Shown here piece after piece: positions 1 to 5,611 of a stretch of DNA of 8,183 nucleotides. Every line of letters begins with the position of its first letter. The first letter of the stretch is position 1. A program made the position numbers and the translations under genes. The stretch is from the NCBI GenBank assembly GCA_002685655.1, contig NYXM01000021.1:1-8183 (forward strand), written 5' to 3'. This DNA comes from Planctomycetaceae bacterium. Lineage in GTDB: Bacteria; Planctomycetota; Planctomycetia; Pirellulales; Pirellulaceae. Under the pieces are notes generated by a model, which saw nothing but the letters and a program-made list of their open reading frames with translations, was not told where the DNA came from and did not search any database.

Positions 1-25
1 CCGCAACTTCTTTTCGTTTCTTCAC
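1..25 (-). CDS. Possible 5' end of a downstream gene (pseudopilin candidate), cut by the left edge
   Basis: Reading the minus strand from a GTG at 25-23, the frame is open to the window edge and encodes V/M-K-K-R-K-E-V-A. A short, very basic leader like this is common at the N-terminus of type II secretion pseudopilins, and these genes often follow gspF. The hydrophobic pseudopilin segment, which would decide the matter, is outside the window. The frame is also open upstream to the TAG of the GspF-like gene, so an earlier TTG start at 49-47 is possible. No clear ribosome binding site is seen. This is inference from position plus eight residues; it could be non-coding. Confidence 0.28.
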
Positions 26-67
26 AAATCCATCAGGGCCAAACGGCAAAATCAACCGGCCCCAAGC

Positions 68-859
68 CTATTGAACGTAACTCCGTGAACGGTTACCCAA
101 AAACCGACGCCAGCCCGCTGAACCGGCGACAAAACGAATCAGCAACAACGTCACGATCGTCGTGGTGCCAACTCCCAATAGGAGCCATTTCTGTTCACCC
201 AGCGTCATTGCGACACACGCATCGCTGACCTGTATCAGCGACATTGTGGCAGCCGGTAATTCAAGCTCAAATTCTTCAAACATCTTGCCGAAGATTGGTA
301 CGATATCCAGCATCAGCAACAGAAAGACAATCGTGGCCAATCCAATCACCAGCAGCGGATAGGTGATTGCGGAAATCACCGTGCCTCGAATGTCGCGCAT
401 TTGGCGCTGATGCTCCAACAGTTCCTCCAGTGCACCGCCCAGCTGCGCGGTACGCGTGGCGGCCGCGATCAGGCCAGCGACATGCGGTGGAAAGCTGCCA
501 GAATTGGCGTTGAGCACATCTTCCAAGGACTGGCCCAAGTCGGTACCGCGCGCCAGTTGCTCCAAGGCTTGTTTGATGCGCCGGTTCGTCGACTCTGACG
601 CGGCTGCTCGCAACCCGATCGACATCGGAATATTGGCTTTGCCAATCTCCGCGACCTGAGTCACAAGCTCTTCGGCGTCGGACGATGTCAAACGACTCGG
701 TGCGGGTGGAAACTGGGCTACATTCACGGCCGCCAAGTGCTCGACGTCCAGCCCCCGATCGGTCAACTGACGGCGTGCGTCGTCCTGGTCGCGCGCCGCG
801 ATCTCTCCCGTCTGGGTGCGGCCGTTGTCATCGGTGGCTTGGTAGCGAAATTGCGCCAT
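68..859 (-). CDS. GspF-like inner-membrane protein, half-size (one T2SSF domain)
   Basis: This 263-residue protein resembles the N-terminal half of GspF/PilC, the inner-membrane platform of type II secretion and type IV pilus systems. Residues 1-45 match the small N-terminal domain seen in GspF (start M-A-Q-F-R-Y-Q-A, then D-x-N-G-R, then a helix rich in Ala and Arg). Residues 61 to about 190 form one T2SSF domain. Two hydrophobic segments lie at about 167-188 and 224-244, and the segment between them contains the usual Phe-Glu-Glu-Phe...Leu-Pro pattern (194-202). Full GspF is about 400 residues with two T2SSF domains; here a TAG follows shortly after W250-R-R-F-L, where the second domain would begin. 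The other frames past this point show no second domain, so a simple frameshift is not supported. The start is 4 bp after the stop of the upstream GspF-like gene with no Shine-Dalgarno site, which suggests translational coupling. The conserved GE-x-[ST]-G motif is altered (A-T-R-T-A at 134-138). Confidence 0.85.
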   Translation of the reverse strand: MAQFRYQATDDNGRTQTGEIAARDQDDARRQLTDRGLDVEHLAAVNVAQFPPAPSRLTSSDAEELVTQVAEIGKANIPMSIGLRAAASESTNRRIKQALEQLARGTDLGQSLEDVLNANSGSFPPHVAGLIAAATRTAQLGGALEELLEHQRQMRDIRGTVISAITYPLLVIGLATIVFLLLMLDIVPIFGKMFEEFELELPAATMSLIQVSDACVAMTLGEQKWLLLGVGTTTIVTLLLIRFVAGSAGWRRFLGNRSRSYVQ

Positions 860-863
860 GTCG

Positions 864-1964
864 CTAACTCGGGAGGCTCATCTGATACAAGAGGAAATAG
901 AGTGGCGCCATGGCCAGCAAGACATACGCAGCTACGACGAGACCACAAACCCCCGCGGAAAGAGTCATGGGCAGGTAGATCGTCAACCAAGCACACAACT
1001 TGGCAGCCCGACGCCGGTAGGTCTCCGCTAATCTCCGCAACGCCGTGACGAGCTGGCCAGGCTGGCCGCCACCCATTAACATCCAGCCGAGCAACGGGGG
1101 GAAACCGACAGGGAGCCGGCTCAACGGCTGGCCACGCCGTATCGCTTGTGCAAGCTCGTCACCCGCCGTCTTCAGGCCGCGATCGCCGCTTGACTGGCAC
1201 GCCAACTCAAGCGCTTCGGCCAGCGGCAGCTCCTGCTCTAAGAGCAGCGCCAACGTCTCCGCAAAGGTGGCCAATCGACCGGCTCGGAGGATCTGTCCGA
1301 TCGTCGACGACCGACGCCCAGGTTTTTCGCCAAGCACGCTGGCTCGCGAAATACTGATTAAGAAGATGGCCAACAGGATTATGGCCACCCCCCAGATCCA
1401 AGGCAGGGCCAGCAAAAGCAACTCGGCAAGCCACGACAGAACGGCATACCAACGTGGCCAGGTGAGTCCAAAGTCTTCAAACATCAACTGGATTGTCGGG
1501 ACCGTGATCGACATTGTGATCCAAAACACCGAGGACGCGACAACCATGATGACCAATGGGTAGACCATCGATACCAGCATGATGCGCCGAGTTTCCATCA
1601 CACGACGGGCGGTCTTGGCAATTCCCTCCAACGCGACCGACAGCCGACCGCTGCGCAATCCCGCCAAGACCACTGCGCGGTAGATCGCGGGAAACTCGCT
1701 GCCCGACTGACTGAGAGCGGCAGCCAGATCCTCACCAGACTCCAGGCGTCTGCCTAGCGATTGCGCGATTCGTCCGAGACGACCGGGCATGTCCTTGCCG
1801 ATTGCCACTAACCCACGATCAAGCGGAACACCTGCCCGAGCGAGCGAGGCGATCTCGTCGTTGAGCGCAATCAAGTTGTCGAGCGTAATCGGACTGGAAG
1901 ATGCCAACGATGCAGGCTCCGAACAGATGCTTGAGGATGTGGGAGTCGGCGCCATTCTAACCAC
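864..1964 (-). CDS. GspF-like inner-membrane protein with two T2SSF domains
   Basis: This 366-residue protein has the GspF/PilC layout: T2SSF domain 1 at about 29-155, a two-helix membrane region (about 131-155 and 176-204), T2SSF domain 2 at about 229-357, and a last hydrophobic stretch at about 335-360. It lacks the N-terminal beta-alpha domain of GspF; residues 1-25 are Ser/Thr/Pro-rich instead. In the family this protein forms the inner-membrane platform that links the assembly ATPase to pseudopilin polymerisation. The conserved Glu of the GE-x-[ST]-G motif is absent from both domains (A-G-L-R-S-G at 101-106; G-G-G-Q-P-G at 298-303), so it is a divergent member. The chosen start is GTG at 1964-1962, because TAAGG at 1977-1973 sits 8 nt before it. 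An ATG at 1955 is the alternative (363 residues). It forms a pair with the half-size GspF-like gene 4 bp downstream. Confidence 0.88.
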   Translation of the reverse strand: MVRMAPTPTSSSICSEPASLASSSPITLDNLIALNDEIASLARAGVPLDRGLVAIGKDMPGRLGRIAQSLGRRLESGEDLAAALSQSGSEFPAIYRAVVLAGLRSGRLSVALEGIAKTARRVMETRRIMLVSMVYPLVIMVVASSVFWITMSITVPTIQLMFEDFGLTWPRWYAVLSWLAELLLLALPWIWGVAIILLAIFLISISRASVLGEKPGRRSSTIGQILRAGRLATFAETLALLLEQELPLAEALELACQSSGDRGLKTAGDELAQAIRRGQPLSRLPVGFPPLLGWMLMGGGQPGQLVTALRRLAETYRRRAAKLCAWLTIYLPMTLSAGVCGLVVAAYVLLAMAPLYFLLYQMSLPS

Positions 1965-1972
1965 TGGCCGAA

Positions 1973-1977
1973 CCTTA
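1973..1977 (-). promoter_or_regulatory. Shine-Dalgarno-like TAAGG that selects the GTG start
   Basis: On the minus strand TAAGG lies 8 nt before GTG (1964-1962) and 17 nt before the next possible start, ATG at 1955. The spacing favours GTG. The match to the consensus is short, so this is only modest support. Confidence 0.4.
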
Positions 1978-2018
1978 CACCATCATGCGCAGCAAGCCGG
2001 CGCACCGTGTTGTGAACC

Positions 2019-2036
2019 AACCTGTGTCCTCAGGTT
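2019..2036. repeat. Perfect 6-bp inverted repeat between the lipoprotein and GspF-like genes
   Basis: AACCTG (2019-2024) and CAGGTT (2031-2036) are separated by 6 nt. Flanking CC at 2017-2018 and GG at 2039-2040 could extend the arms across a two-base TT bulge. It lies in the 174-bp gap (1965-2138), 54 nt before the GTG of the full-length GspF-like gene. It could be an operator, a weak terminator for the lipoprotein gene about 100 nt upstream, or chance. No T-run follows on the minus strand. The rest of the gap shows no gene and no convincing promoter. Confidence 0.35.
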
Positions 2037-2138
2037 TTGGGAAGCGCTCCCGATCGAGTGGCCTTCTTCGCGACTGCCTGCCTGTCCGCCACCGATGGCC
2101 ATAATGCACCCACATTCGGTTCACGGCGACGGCGATCC

Positions 2139-2621
2139 TTACGGAGTTGGGACAACTCGCTTGAATTTGACAATCCGGTTCCATTTCCACTTCCCGCTCG
2201 AAAACGGTGTCGCCTCAATCGTATTGGGATCGGAAAATGTGAAACTCAGTTCGCGCGGTTCTTCGTTTTCAAACTCCACCTTAATCGTCGTCGAGTTCTC
2301 GTCGCCACTGATATAGCGCCACGAGCCGGTTCGAGTTATAGAGTTCCCCAGTAATGTTGCCGAAGCGGCAACCGTGTCGTCTGCCGAAAACTCCCATGCC
2401 ATCTCCGCACGCATCGACTTCATCAGCAAGTTGCCAAATTCTGCTACGATCGGGTTGTCAGTCGGCGCCATCTTCTCCATGTCCTCCTCAGTCATTTCGA
2501 AGCTCGCCTCCCAGTTTCCGATGATTCGTTCCCTCGCCGGATTCGAACAGCCAGTCAGTGCGACAAAGCATCCGCCAACGAGAAAAAGAACGACTGCGCG
2601 AACGCGGCTCATGCGGGTCAT
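2139..2621 (-). CDS. Small lipoprotein of unknown function
   Basis: This 160-residue protein has a classic lipoprotein signal: Arg residues at 3, 6 and 8, a hydrophobic stretch at 9-22, and the lipobox L-T-G-C with Cys at position 25. The mature part (about 136 residues) begins with an I-I-G-N-W-E pattern and has alternating strands such as T-T-I-K-V-E-F and L-S-F-T-F, as expected of a small beta-rich, lipocalin-like domain; that fold is an inference. A Met- and Glu-rich stretch (about 42-50) follows the first strand. The start is well supported by GGAGGA ending 6 nt before the ATG. It is on the same strand as the GspF-like pair but 174 bp upstream of it, so shared transcription is possible but not shown. 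I do not recognise a named family. Confidence 0.82.
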   Translation of the reverse strand: MTRMSRVRAVVLFLVGGCFVALTGCSNPARERIIGNWEASFEMTEEDMEKMAPTDNPIVAEFGNLLMKSMRAEMAWEFSADDTVAASATLLGNSITRTGSWRYISGDENSTTIKVEFENEEPRELSFTFSDPNTIEATPFSSGKWKWNRIVKFKRVVPTP

Positions 2622-2627
2622 CGATTC

Positions 2628-2633
2628 TCCTCC
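2628..2633 (-). promoter_or_regulatory. Strong Shine-Dalgarno site GGAGGA of the small lipoprotein gene
   Basis: GGAGGA on the minus strand lies 6 nt before the ATG at 2621-2619. It is the best ribosome binding site in the window and fixes the start, placing the lipobox at residues 22-25. Confidence 0.8.
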
Positions 2634-2651
2634 GTCTCAAAACGTTCGTTG

Positions 2652-2696
2652 ATTGGCTGCCCAGATGGGCCAATAAGGCTCTACTTCAGGCCAATA
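2652..2696. repeat. Three spaced GCCAAT-type boxes upstream of the small lipoprotein gene
   Basis: GGCCAATA occurs at 2668-2675 and again at 2689-2696, exactly 21 bp apart, which is two helical turns. The reverse complement of its core, ATTGGC, occurs at 2652-2657 and can pair with the first copy. The boxes lie 31-75 bp upstream of the ATG of the minus-strand lipoprotein gene, where operators often sit. A function as protein-binding sites is inference; the copies are short and could be chance. Confidence 0.35.
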
Positions 2697-2968
2697 GCGC
2701 GAAAGCCAACAGTATGATGTCGTACCGGTGGATTCTGTAGCCCTGGCCTTGTTCCTCATCGAAAACGTCGTGGCGGCAAATGTATGGTCCACCGATGCGG
2801 TGAGCAACGGCAATCCATGCTAGCCGTGCCAGCGACGGCAAATCACGGTAGCCAAGCAAGAGAATCCTGGCAAACTTGTCCGGTTATAGCGATTTTCTCG
2901 ATTCGCAGGAGTCTCTGGTCGATATTCGATCCAAGATGTTTGTCTCAACATTCGAAGAAACGTCTCCT

Positions 2969-2976
2969 GAAAGGAA
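2969..2976 (+). promoter_or_regulatory. Shine-Dalgarno GAAAGGAA that sets the QKG lipoprotein start
   Basis: The purine-rich AAGGAA core ends 7 nt before ATG 2984. The longer in-frame reading from TTG 2876 would bury the signal peptide 36 residues inside the protein, so this site and the signal peptide together support 2984. Confidence 0.7.
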
Positions 2977-2983
2977 CGGTTTG

Positions 2984-3769
2984 ATGCGTGTACCGCGGAT
3001 CCCTGTCCTGTTGCTAACTGCGACCTGTTGTTTGTCCGGGTGCTGTTCGTTCAACGGTACCATCTCGACAGATCATGCCTGGGTCTCCCAAAAAGGAGGC
3101 ACCGTCCAAAAGGGCGCGGTGGTCCAAAAAGGCGCGGTGGCTCAAAAGGGCGCGGTCGTCCAAAAAGGCCACGTGCACCAGAAGGGCTACGTTCACCAAA
3201 AAGGTGTGCATCAAAAAGGTGCCGCTCAGAAGTCGGTGATCCATCGAAATCTGTGGAATCGTTTTGAACCATCGGCTTGTCATGGTGGCTGGGATCCAGT
3301 CCTGGGCAGTTGCGAGGCGTGCGGCGTATGCGGCGGAGCCTGCCAAGGGCACACCCCCGCCCAGCATTTGAAGCACACGTTGACCTGTGCCTCGGGCTGC
3401 GGCGAAATCTATTGGGGTGAATGGATCAGCGATCCTCCAGACGACTGCGATCCGTGCGACGATTGGGGCAATTGGATCGGGCCGACCAACTGCGACGGAC
3501 CGTCCTGCCTGGACAGTCTGGCATCAGGCTGGTGTGACTTGTTTGGCTACCGCAACGGCGGTGGCAAGGGCAAGGGTGGCTGCGATTCATGTGGTGGCAA
3601 AGGTGGCTGCGACACGTGCGGCGGCGTGCCGTCCGACTACTATGATGCCCCGATCGAAGATGACAGCGAGGTTGTACCCACACCGGAGATTGAAGCCAGC
3701 TATCGAACGGAATTGCTGCCACGCGCTGTGTCTAGATTCAGCATCCGTTCTGCGCGTCTCACGCGTTGA
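2984..3769 (+). CDS. QKG-repeat, Cys-rich lipoprotein (planctomycete-type, function unknown)
   Basis: This 261-residue protein starts with a lipoprotein signal: Arg at 2 and 5, hydrophobic 6-14, and lipobox L-S-G-C with Cys at 20. Residues 35-84 are a tandem repeat of about six residues with invariant Gln-Lys-Gly (eight QKG and one final QKS). Residues 99-212 hold 16 Cys in a Gly-, Asp- and Trp-rich region, including C-G-E-x-Y-W-G-E-W (139-147), a D-C-D-P-C-D cluster (154-159) and a pair of C-D-x-C-G-G motifs (200-205 and 209-214), reminiscent of zinc ribbon or DnaJ-type knuckles. The tail (215-261) is acidic, then basic. Since the protein should be exported, the Cys are more likely disulphides or metal ligands in the envelope than a cytoplasmic zinc finger. 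I associate this style with planctomycete envelope proteins from memory, without a database check. It is monocistronic: it has its own ribosome binding site and a strong terminator downstream. Confidence 0.85.
   Translation: MRVPRIPVLLLTATCCLSGCCSFNGTISTDHAWVSQKGGTVQKGAVVQKGAVAQKGAVVQKGHVHQKGYVHQKGVHQKGAAQKSVIHRNLWNRFEPSACHGGWDPVLGSCEACGVCGGACQGHTPAQHLKHTLTCASGCGEIYWGEWISDPPDDCDPCDDWGNWIGPTNCDGPSCLDSLASGWCDLFGYRNGGGKGKGGCDSCGGKGGCDTCGGVPSDYYDAPIEDDSEVVPTPEIEASYRTELLPRAVSRFSIRSARLTR
3086..3235 (+). repeat. Tandem 18-bp coding repeat (hexapeptide x-Q-K-G-x-x)
   Basis: Six units of 18 bp are followed by two units shortened to 15 bp and a degenerate end unit, all in frame. The core is CAA-AAR-GGN. 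Units two to four are almost identical at the DNA level (CAA-AAR-GGC-GCG-GTN), while later units replace Ala-Val by His-Val and Tyr-Val and so look older or diverged. Near-identity at the DNA level suggests recent expansion by slippage. There are no spacers of the CRISPR type. Confidence 0.9.
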
Positions 3770-3794
3770 ATCACGCAGGACATCGCGTACACTG

Positions 3795-3834
3795 AATGGC
3801 CGACTTCGCCCTCGACGTGAAGTCGGCCATTTTC
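3795..3834 (+). terminator. Rho-independent terminator of the QKG lipoprotein gene
   Basis: A perfect 13-bp stem, AATGGCCGACTTC at 3795-3807 with its complement at 3819-3831, encloses an 11-nt loop that can add one G-U and one C-G pair. A T-rich stretch (TTTT at 3830-3833) follows. It begins 26 nt after the TGA of the lipoprotein gene. There is no matching T-run on the minus strand, so it acts in the plus direction. It also rules out the upstream in-frame ATG at 3796 as the start of the next gene. Confidence 0.9.
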
Positions 3835-3882
3835 TATCTGCTGGCATTCGGATCCGTTATACGGACTGGGCGTTTGACCACC

Positions 3883-5580
3883 ATGGCACTATCCGGCATC
3901 GACGCATTTCTGGAACTGCTCGCTGAATTTGGCGTGCGGTACGTCTTTGGCAACCCTGGCACGTCCGAACTGCCGTTGACCGATTCCCTGGTCGACGACA
4001 ACCGATTTCAGTACATCCTGGGACTCCAAGAAGTCCCGGTGATGTCGATCGCCGATGGCTATGCCATGGCATCGGGATCGTTGGGTGTCGTCAATCTGCA
4101 CATTAGTTGCGGTTTGGGCAACGCCATGGGGATGCTCTACAACGCCTATCGCGAAGGGACTCCACTGCTGGTAACAGCGGGCCAACAAGATCGTCGCCTG
4201 CAAATGGAGGAGCCAATTCTGTGGGGCGACTTGGTCTCGGTCGCTCGCCCCTGGACCAAATGGGCCGTCGAGGTCAATCAGGTTGCCGATCTGCCGACGG
4301 CCCTCCGCCGCGCAGTGCAAACAGCGTTGACGCCACCAACGGGCCCGGTGTTTTTGTCGCTGCCGATGGACTTGCAGATGGAGATTAGCAACACCTTTGA
4401 TTTGACGCCGATTCAGCTGCCCGATTGTCGCGTGCGACCACCGTCGGATGCGCTTCGTCGTGCCGTCGAAGTCCTTGCATCTGCGAACAATCCGGGCATC
4501 TTGGCCGGTAGCCGAGTGACCGAACGCGGCGCGACGGCCGAACTGATCAGCGTGGCCGAGCGGCTCGGCGCACCCGTCATCTCCGAATCCGGGACGACCC
4601 ACGGACGGCTCGCTTTTCCCAGCGACCATCCTCTGTATGCCCAAGGCTTGGCGCTCTGGTCACCGGAAGTCCGTACCCGTTTGCGCGAATTTGACGTCCT
4701 TTTGGTGACGGGCATGGACTTGTTACGGCAGTACGTGTACCAGGAACCGAGCCGTGCGATTCCCGAACATATTCGTTTGGTTCACATTGACGAAGACCCA
4801 TGGCAGTTGGGAAAGAACTATCCCGTGGAAGTGGGCCTTATCGGGCACACACAAGTGGTGCTGGCAGATTTGGCAACGGGCTTGGCGACGGCGCTGGCCG
4901 ACCAGACCGCAACGATTCGCGAGAGGACCCAGCAGCACGTCGCGCGGCACGTCGCGGCACGCGAGGCGTTGCAGGTGCAAGTCGAAGAACAACGCAGCCT
5001 GCGGCCGCTAACGCCGCTTGGCCTGATGGGCGCGTTAGCGCGAATCCTTCCCGACGACGTGGCAGTGATCGAAGAAGCCGTCACTACGACCAACACTACA
5101 TTCGAACGGCTCGGTGTATTGAAAAATACGACGGGTTATTTCGGCCATCGTGGCTGGGCGCTGGGTTGGGGACTTGGTTGCACAATCGGCGCCAAATTGG
5201 CATGGCCGGATCGACCGGTGCTTGGGTTGCTCGGCGAAGGCGCGGCCATGTACGGCATTCAAGGGCTCTGGTCGGCGGCGCACTACGAAATTCCAGCCAC
5301 ACTGGTTATCTGCAACAATGCCCAGTATCAGATTCTCAAGATTGGTGCCAGAGGACTCGAGCTTCCGCATGCGTTGGCAGGGAAATACGAAGGACTCGAC
5401 ATTCGCCAACCCGAAGTTGACCTTGTGGGGCTGGCAAGATCGTTAGGTGTCGATGCGCACCGAATTACCGAGCCCGACGAATTGAGCGACCGGGTCCGCG
5501 ACTCGCTGAGGAACAACAAACTGACACTCTTCGATGTTCCCATCGCGCGGGAAACGCCCGATCGGCTGGATTACGGATAG
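3883..5580 (+). CDS. Thiamine-diphosphate-dependent enzyme, benzoylformate decarboxylase-like
   Basis: This 565-residue protein has the three domains of the acetolactate synthase/decarboxylase superfamily: N-terminal pyrimidine-binding (about 3-165), central (about 185-330) and C-terminal diphosphate-binding (about 390-550). It follows benzoylformate decarboxylase closely by eye: F-G-N-P-G-T-S-E-L-P at 22-31, the cofactor-activating Glu in L-G-L-Q-E (E50), and N-L-H at 71-73 (H73 matches His70). The diphosphate motif reads G-E-G at 451-453, 24 residues, then N478-N479; the usual form is GDG. Two further benzoylformate decarboxylase residues differ: T27 replaces Ser26, and Y284 lies where His281 is expected. 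The family cleaves or joins 2-keto acids using ThDP and Mg2+; the substrate here cannot be named. ATG 3883 was chosen because the upstream extension runs through the terminator stem. No Shine-Dalgarno is seen; TATACG at 3858-3863 is a weak -10. It is a single-gene unit, convergent with the glycosylase gene. Confidence 0.88.
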   Translation: MALSGIDAFLELLAEFGVRYVFGNPGTSELPLTDSLVDDNRFQYILGLQEVPVMSIADGYAMASGSLGVVNLHISCGLGNAMGMLYNAYREGTPLLVTAGQQDRRLQMEEPILWGDLVSVARPWTKWAVEVNQVADLPTALRRAVQTALTPPTGPVFLSLPMDLQMEISNTFDLTPIQLPDCRVRPPSDALRRAVEVLASANNPGILAGSRVTERGATAELISVAERLGAPVISESGTTHGRLAFPSDHPLYAQGLALWSPEVRTRLREFDVLLVTGMDLLRQYVYQEPSRAIPEHIRLVHIDEDPWQLGKNYPVEVGLIGHTQVVLADLATGLATALADQTATIRERTQQHVARHVAAREALQVQVEEQRSLRPLTPLGLMGALARILPDDVAVIEEAVTTTNTTFERLGVLKNTTGYFGHRGWALGWGLGCTIGAKLAWPDRPVLGLLGEGAAMYGIQGLWSAAHYEIPATLVICNNAQYQILKIGARGLELPHALAGKYEGLDIRQPEVDLVGLARSLGVDAHRITEPDELSDRVRDSLRNNKLTLFDVPIARETPDRLDYG

Positions 5581-5590
5581 GCTTTGTCTT

Positions 5591-5609
5591 GTCGGCCATC
5601 GCTGCCGAC
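5591..5609. terminator. Short hairpin between convergent genes, possible two-way terminator
   Basis: GTCGGC (5591-5596) and GCCGAC (5604-5609) form a 6-bp stem with a 7-nt loop, filling most of the 31-bp gap between the convergent stop codons at 5580 and 5612. There is no good T-run on either side, so it is at best a weak terminator. Confidence 0.35.
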
Positions 5610-5611
5610 GA

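Larger units (their letters stand above)
2622..2983. other. 362-bp divergent intergenic region
   Basis: This is the only gap over 300 bp. It separates the divergently transcribed small lipoprotein (minus) and QKG-repeat lipoprotein (plus), so promoters for both should lie here. I see no pair of hexamers good enough to call. Weak -10-like matches on the plus strand are TATAGC at 2885-2890 and GATATT at 2921-2926, neither with a matching -35. The left third contains spaced GGCCAATA boxes, listed separately. The short open frames here lack coding character and ribosome binding sites. Confidence 0.6.

Noticed and set aside
1045..1563. 172-codon plus-strand frame opposite the two-domain GspF-like gene
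   Set aside because: Antisense to a well-supported membrane protein gene; Ser/Pro/Arg-rich with no domain.
1789..2316. 175-codon plus-strand frame spanning the gap between the GspF-like and small lipoprotein genes
   Set aside because: It runs antisense to both genes, has no ribosome binding site and shows no recognisable domain.
2876..2983. N-terminal extension of the QKG lipoprotein from a TTG
   Set aside because: It would bury the signal peptide; ATG 2984 has a good ribosome binding site and a lipobox at the right distance.
2784..2984. 66-codon frame whose TGA overlaps the ATG of the QKG lipoprotein (TGATG)
   Set aside because: The overlap looks like translational coupling, but the frame has no ribosome binding site, no recognisable domain and no coding character.
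3086..3235. CRISPR array
   Set aside because: The repeats are contiguous 18-bp coding units kept in frame, without unique spacers.
3796..3882. Upstream ATG extending the thiamine-diphosphate enzyme by 29 residues
   Set aside because: The ATG lies inside the stem of a strong terminator and the added residues do not fit the family's usual N-terminus.
3889..4644. Long open frame (251 codons) on the minus strand inside the thiamine-diphosphate enzyme gene
   Set aside because: It is antisense to a clearly conserved coding region and has no recognisable domain; a by-product of codon bias.
4800..5420. 206-codon plus-strand frame within the same enzyme gene
   Set aside because: It overlaps the cofactor-binding domain in another frame and is Arg- and Gly-rich with low-complexity composition, typical of a shadow frame.
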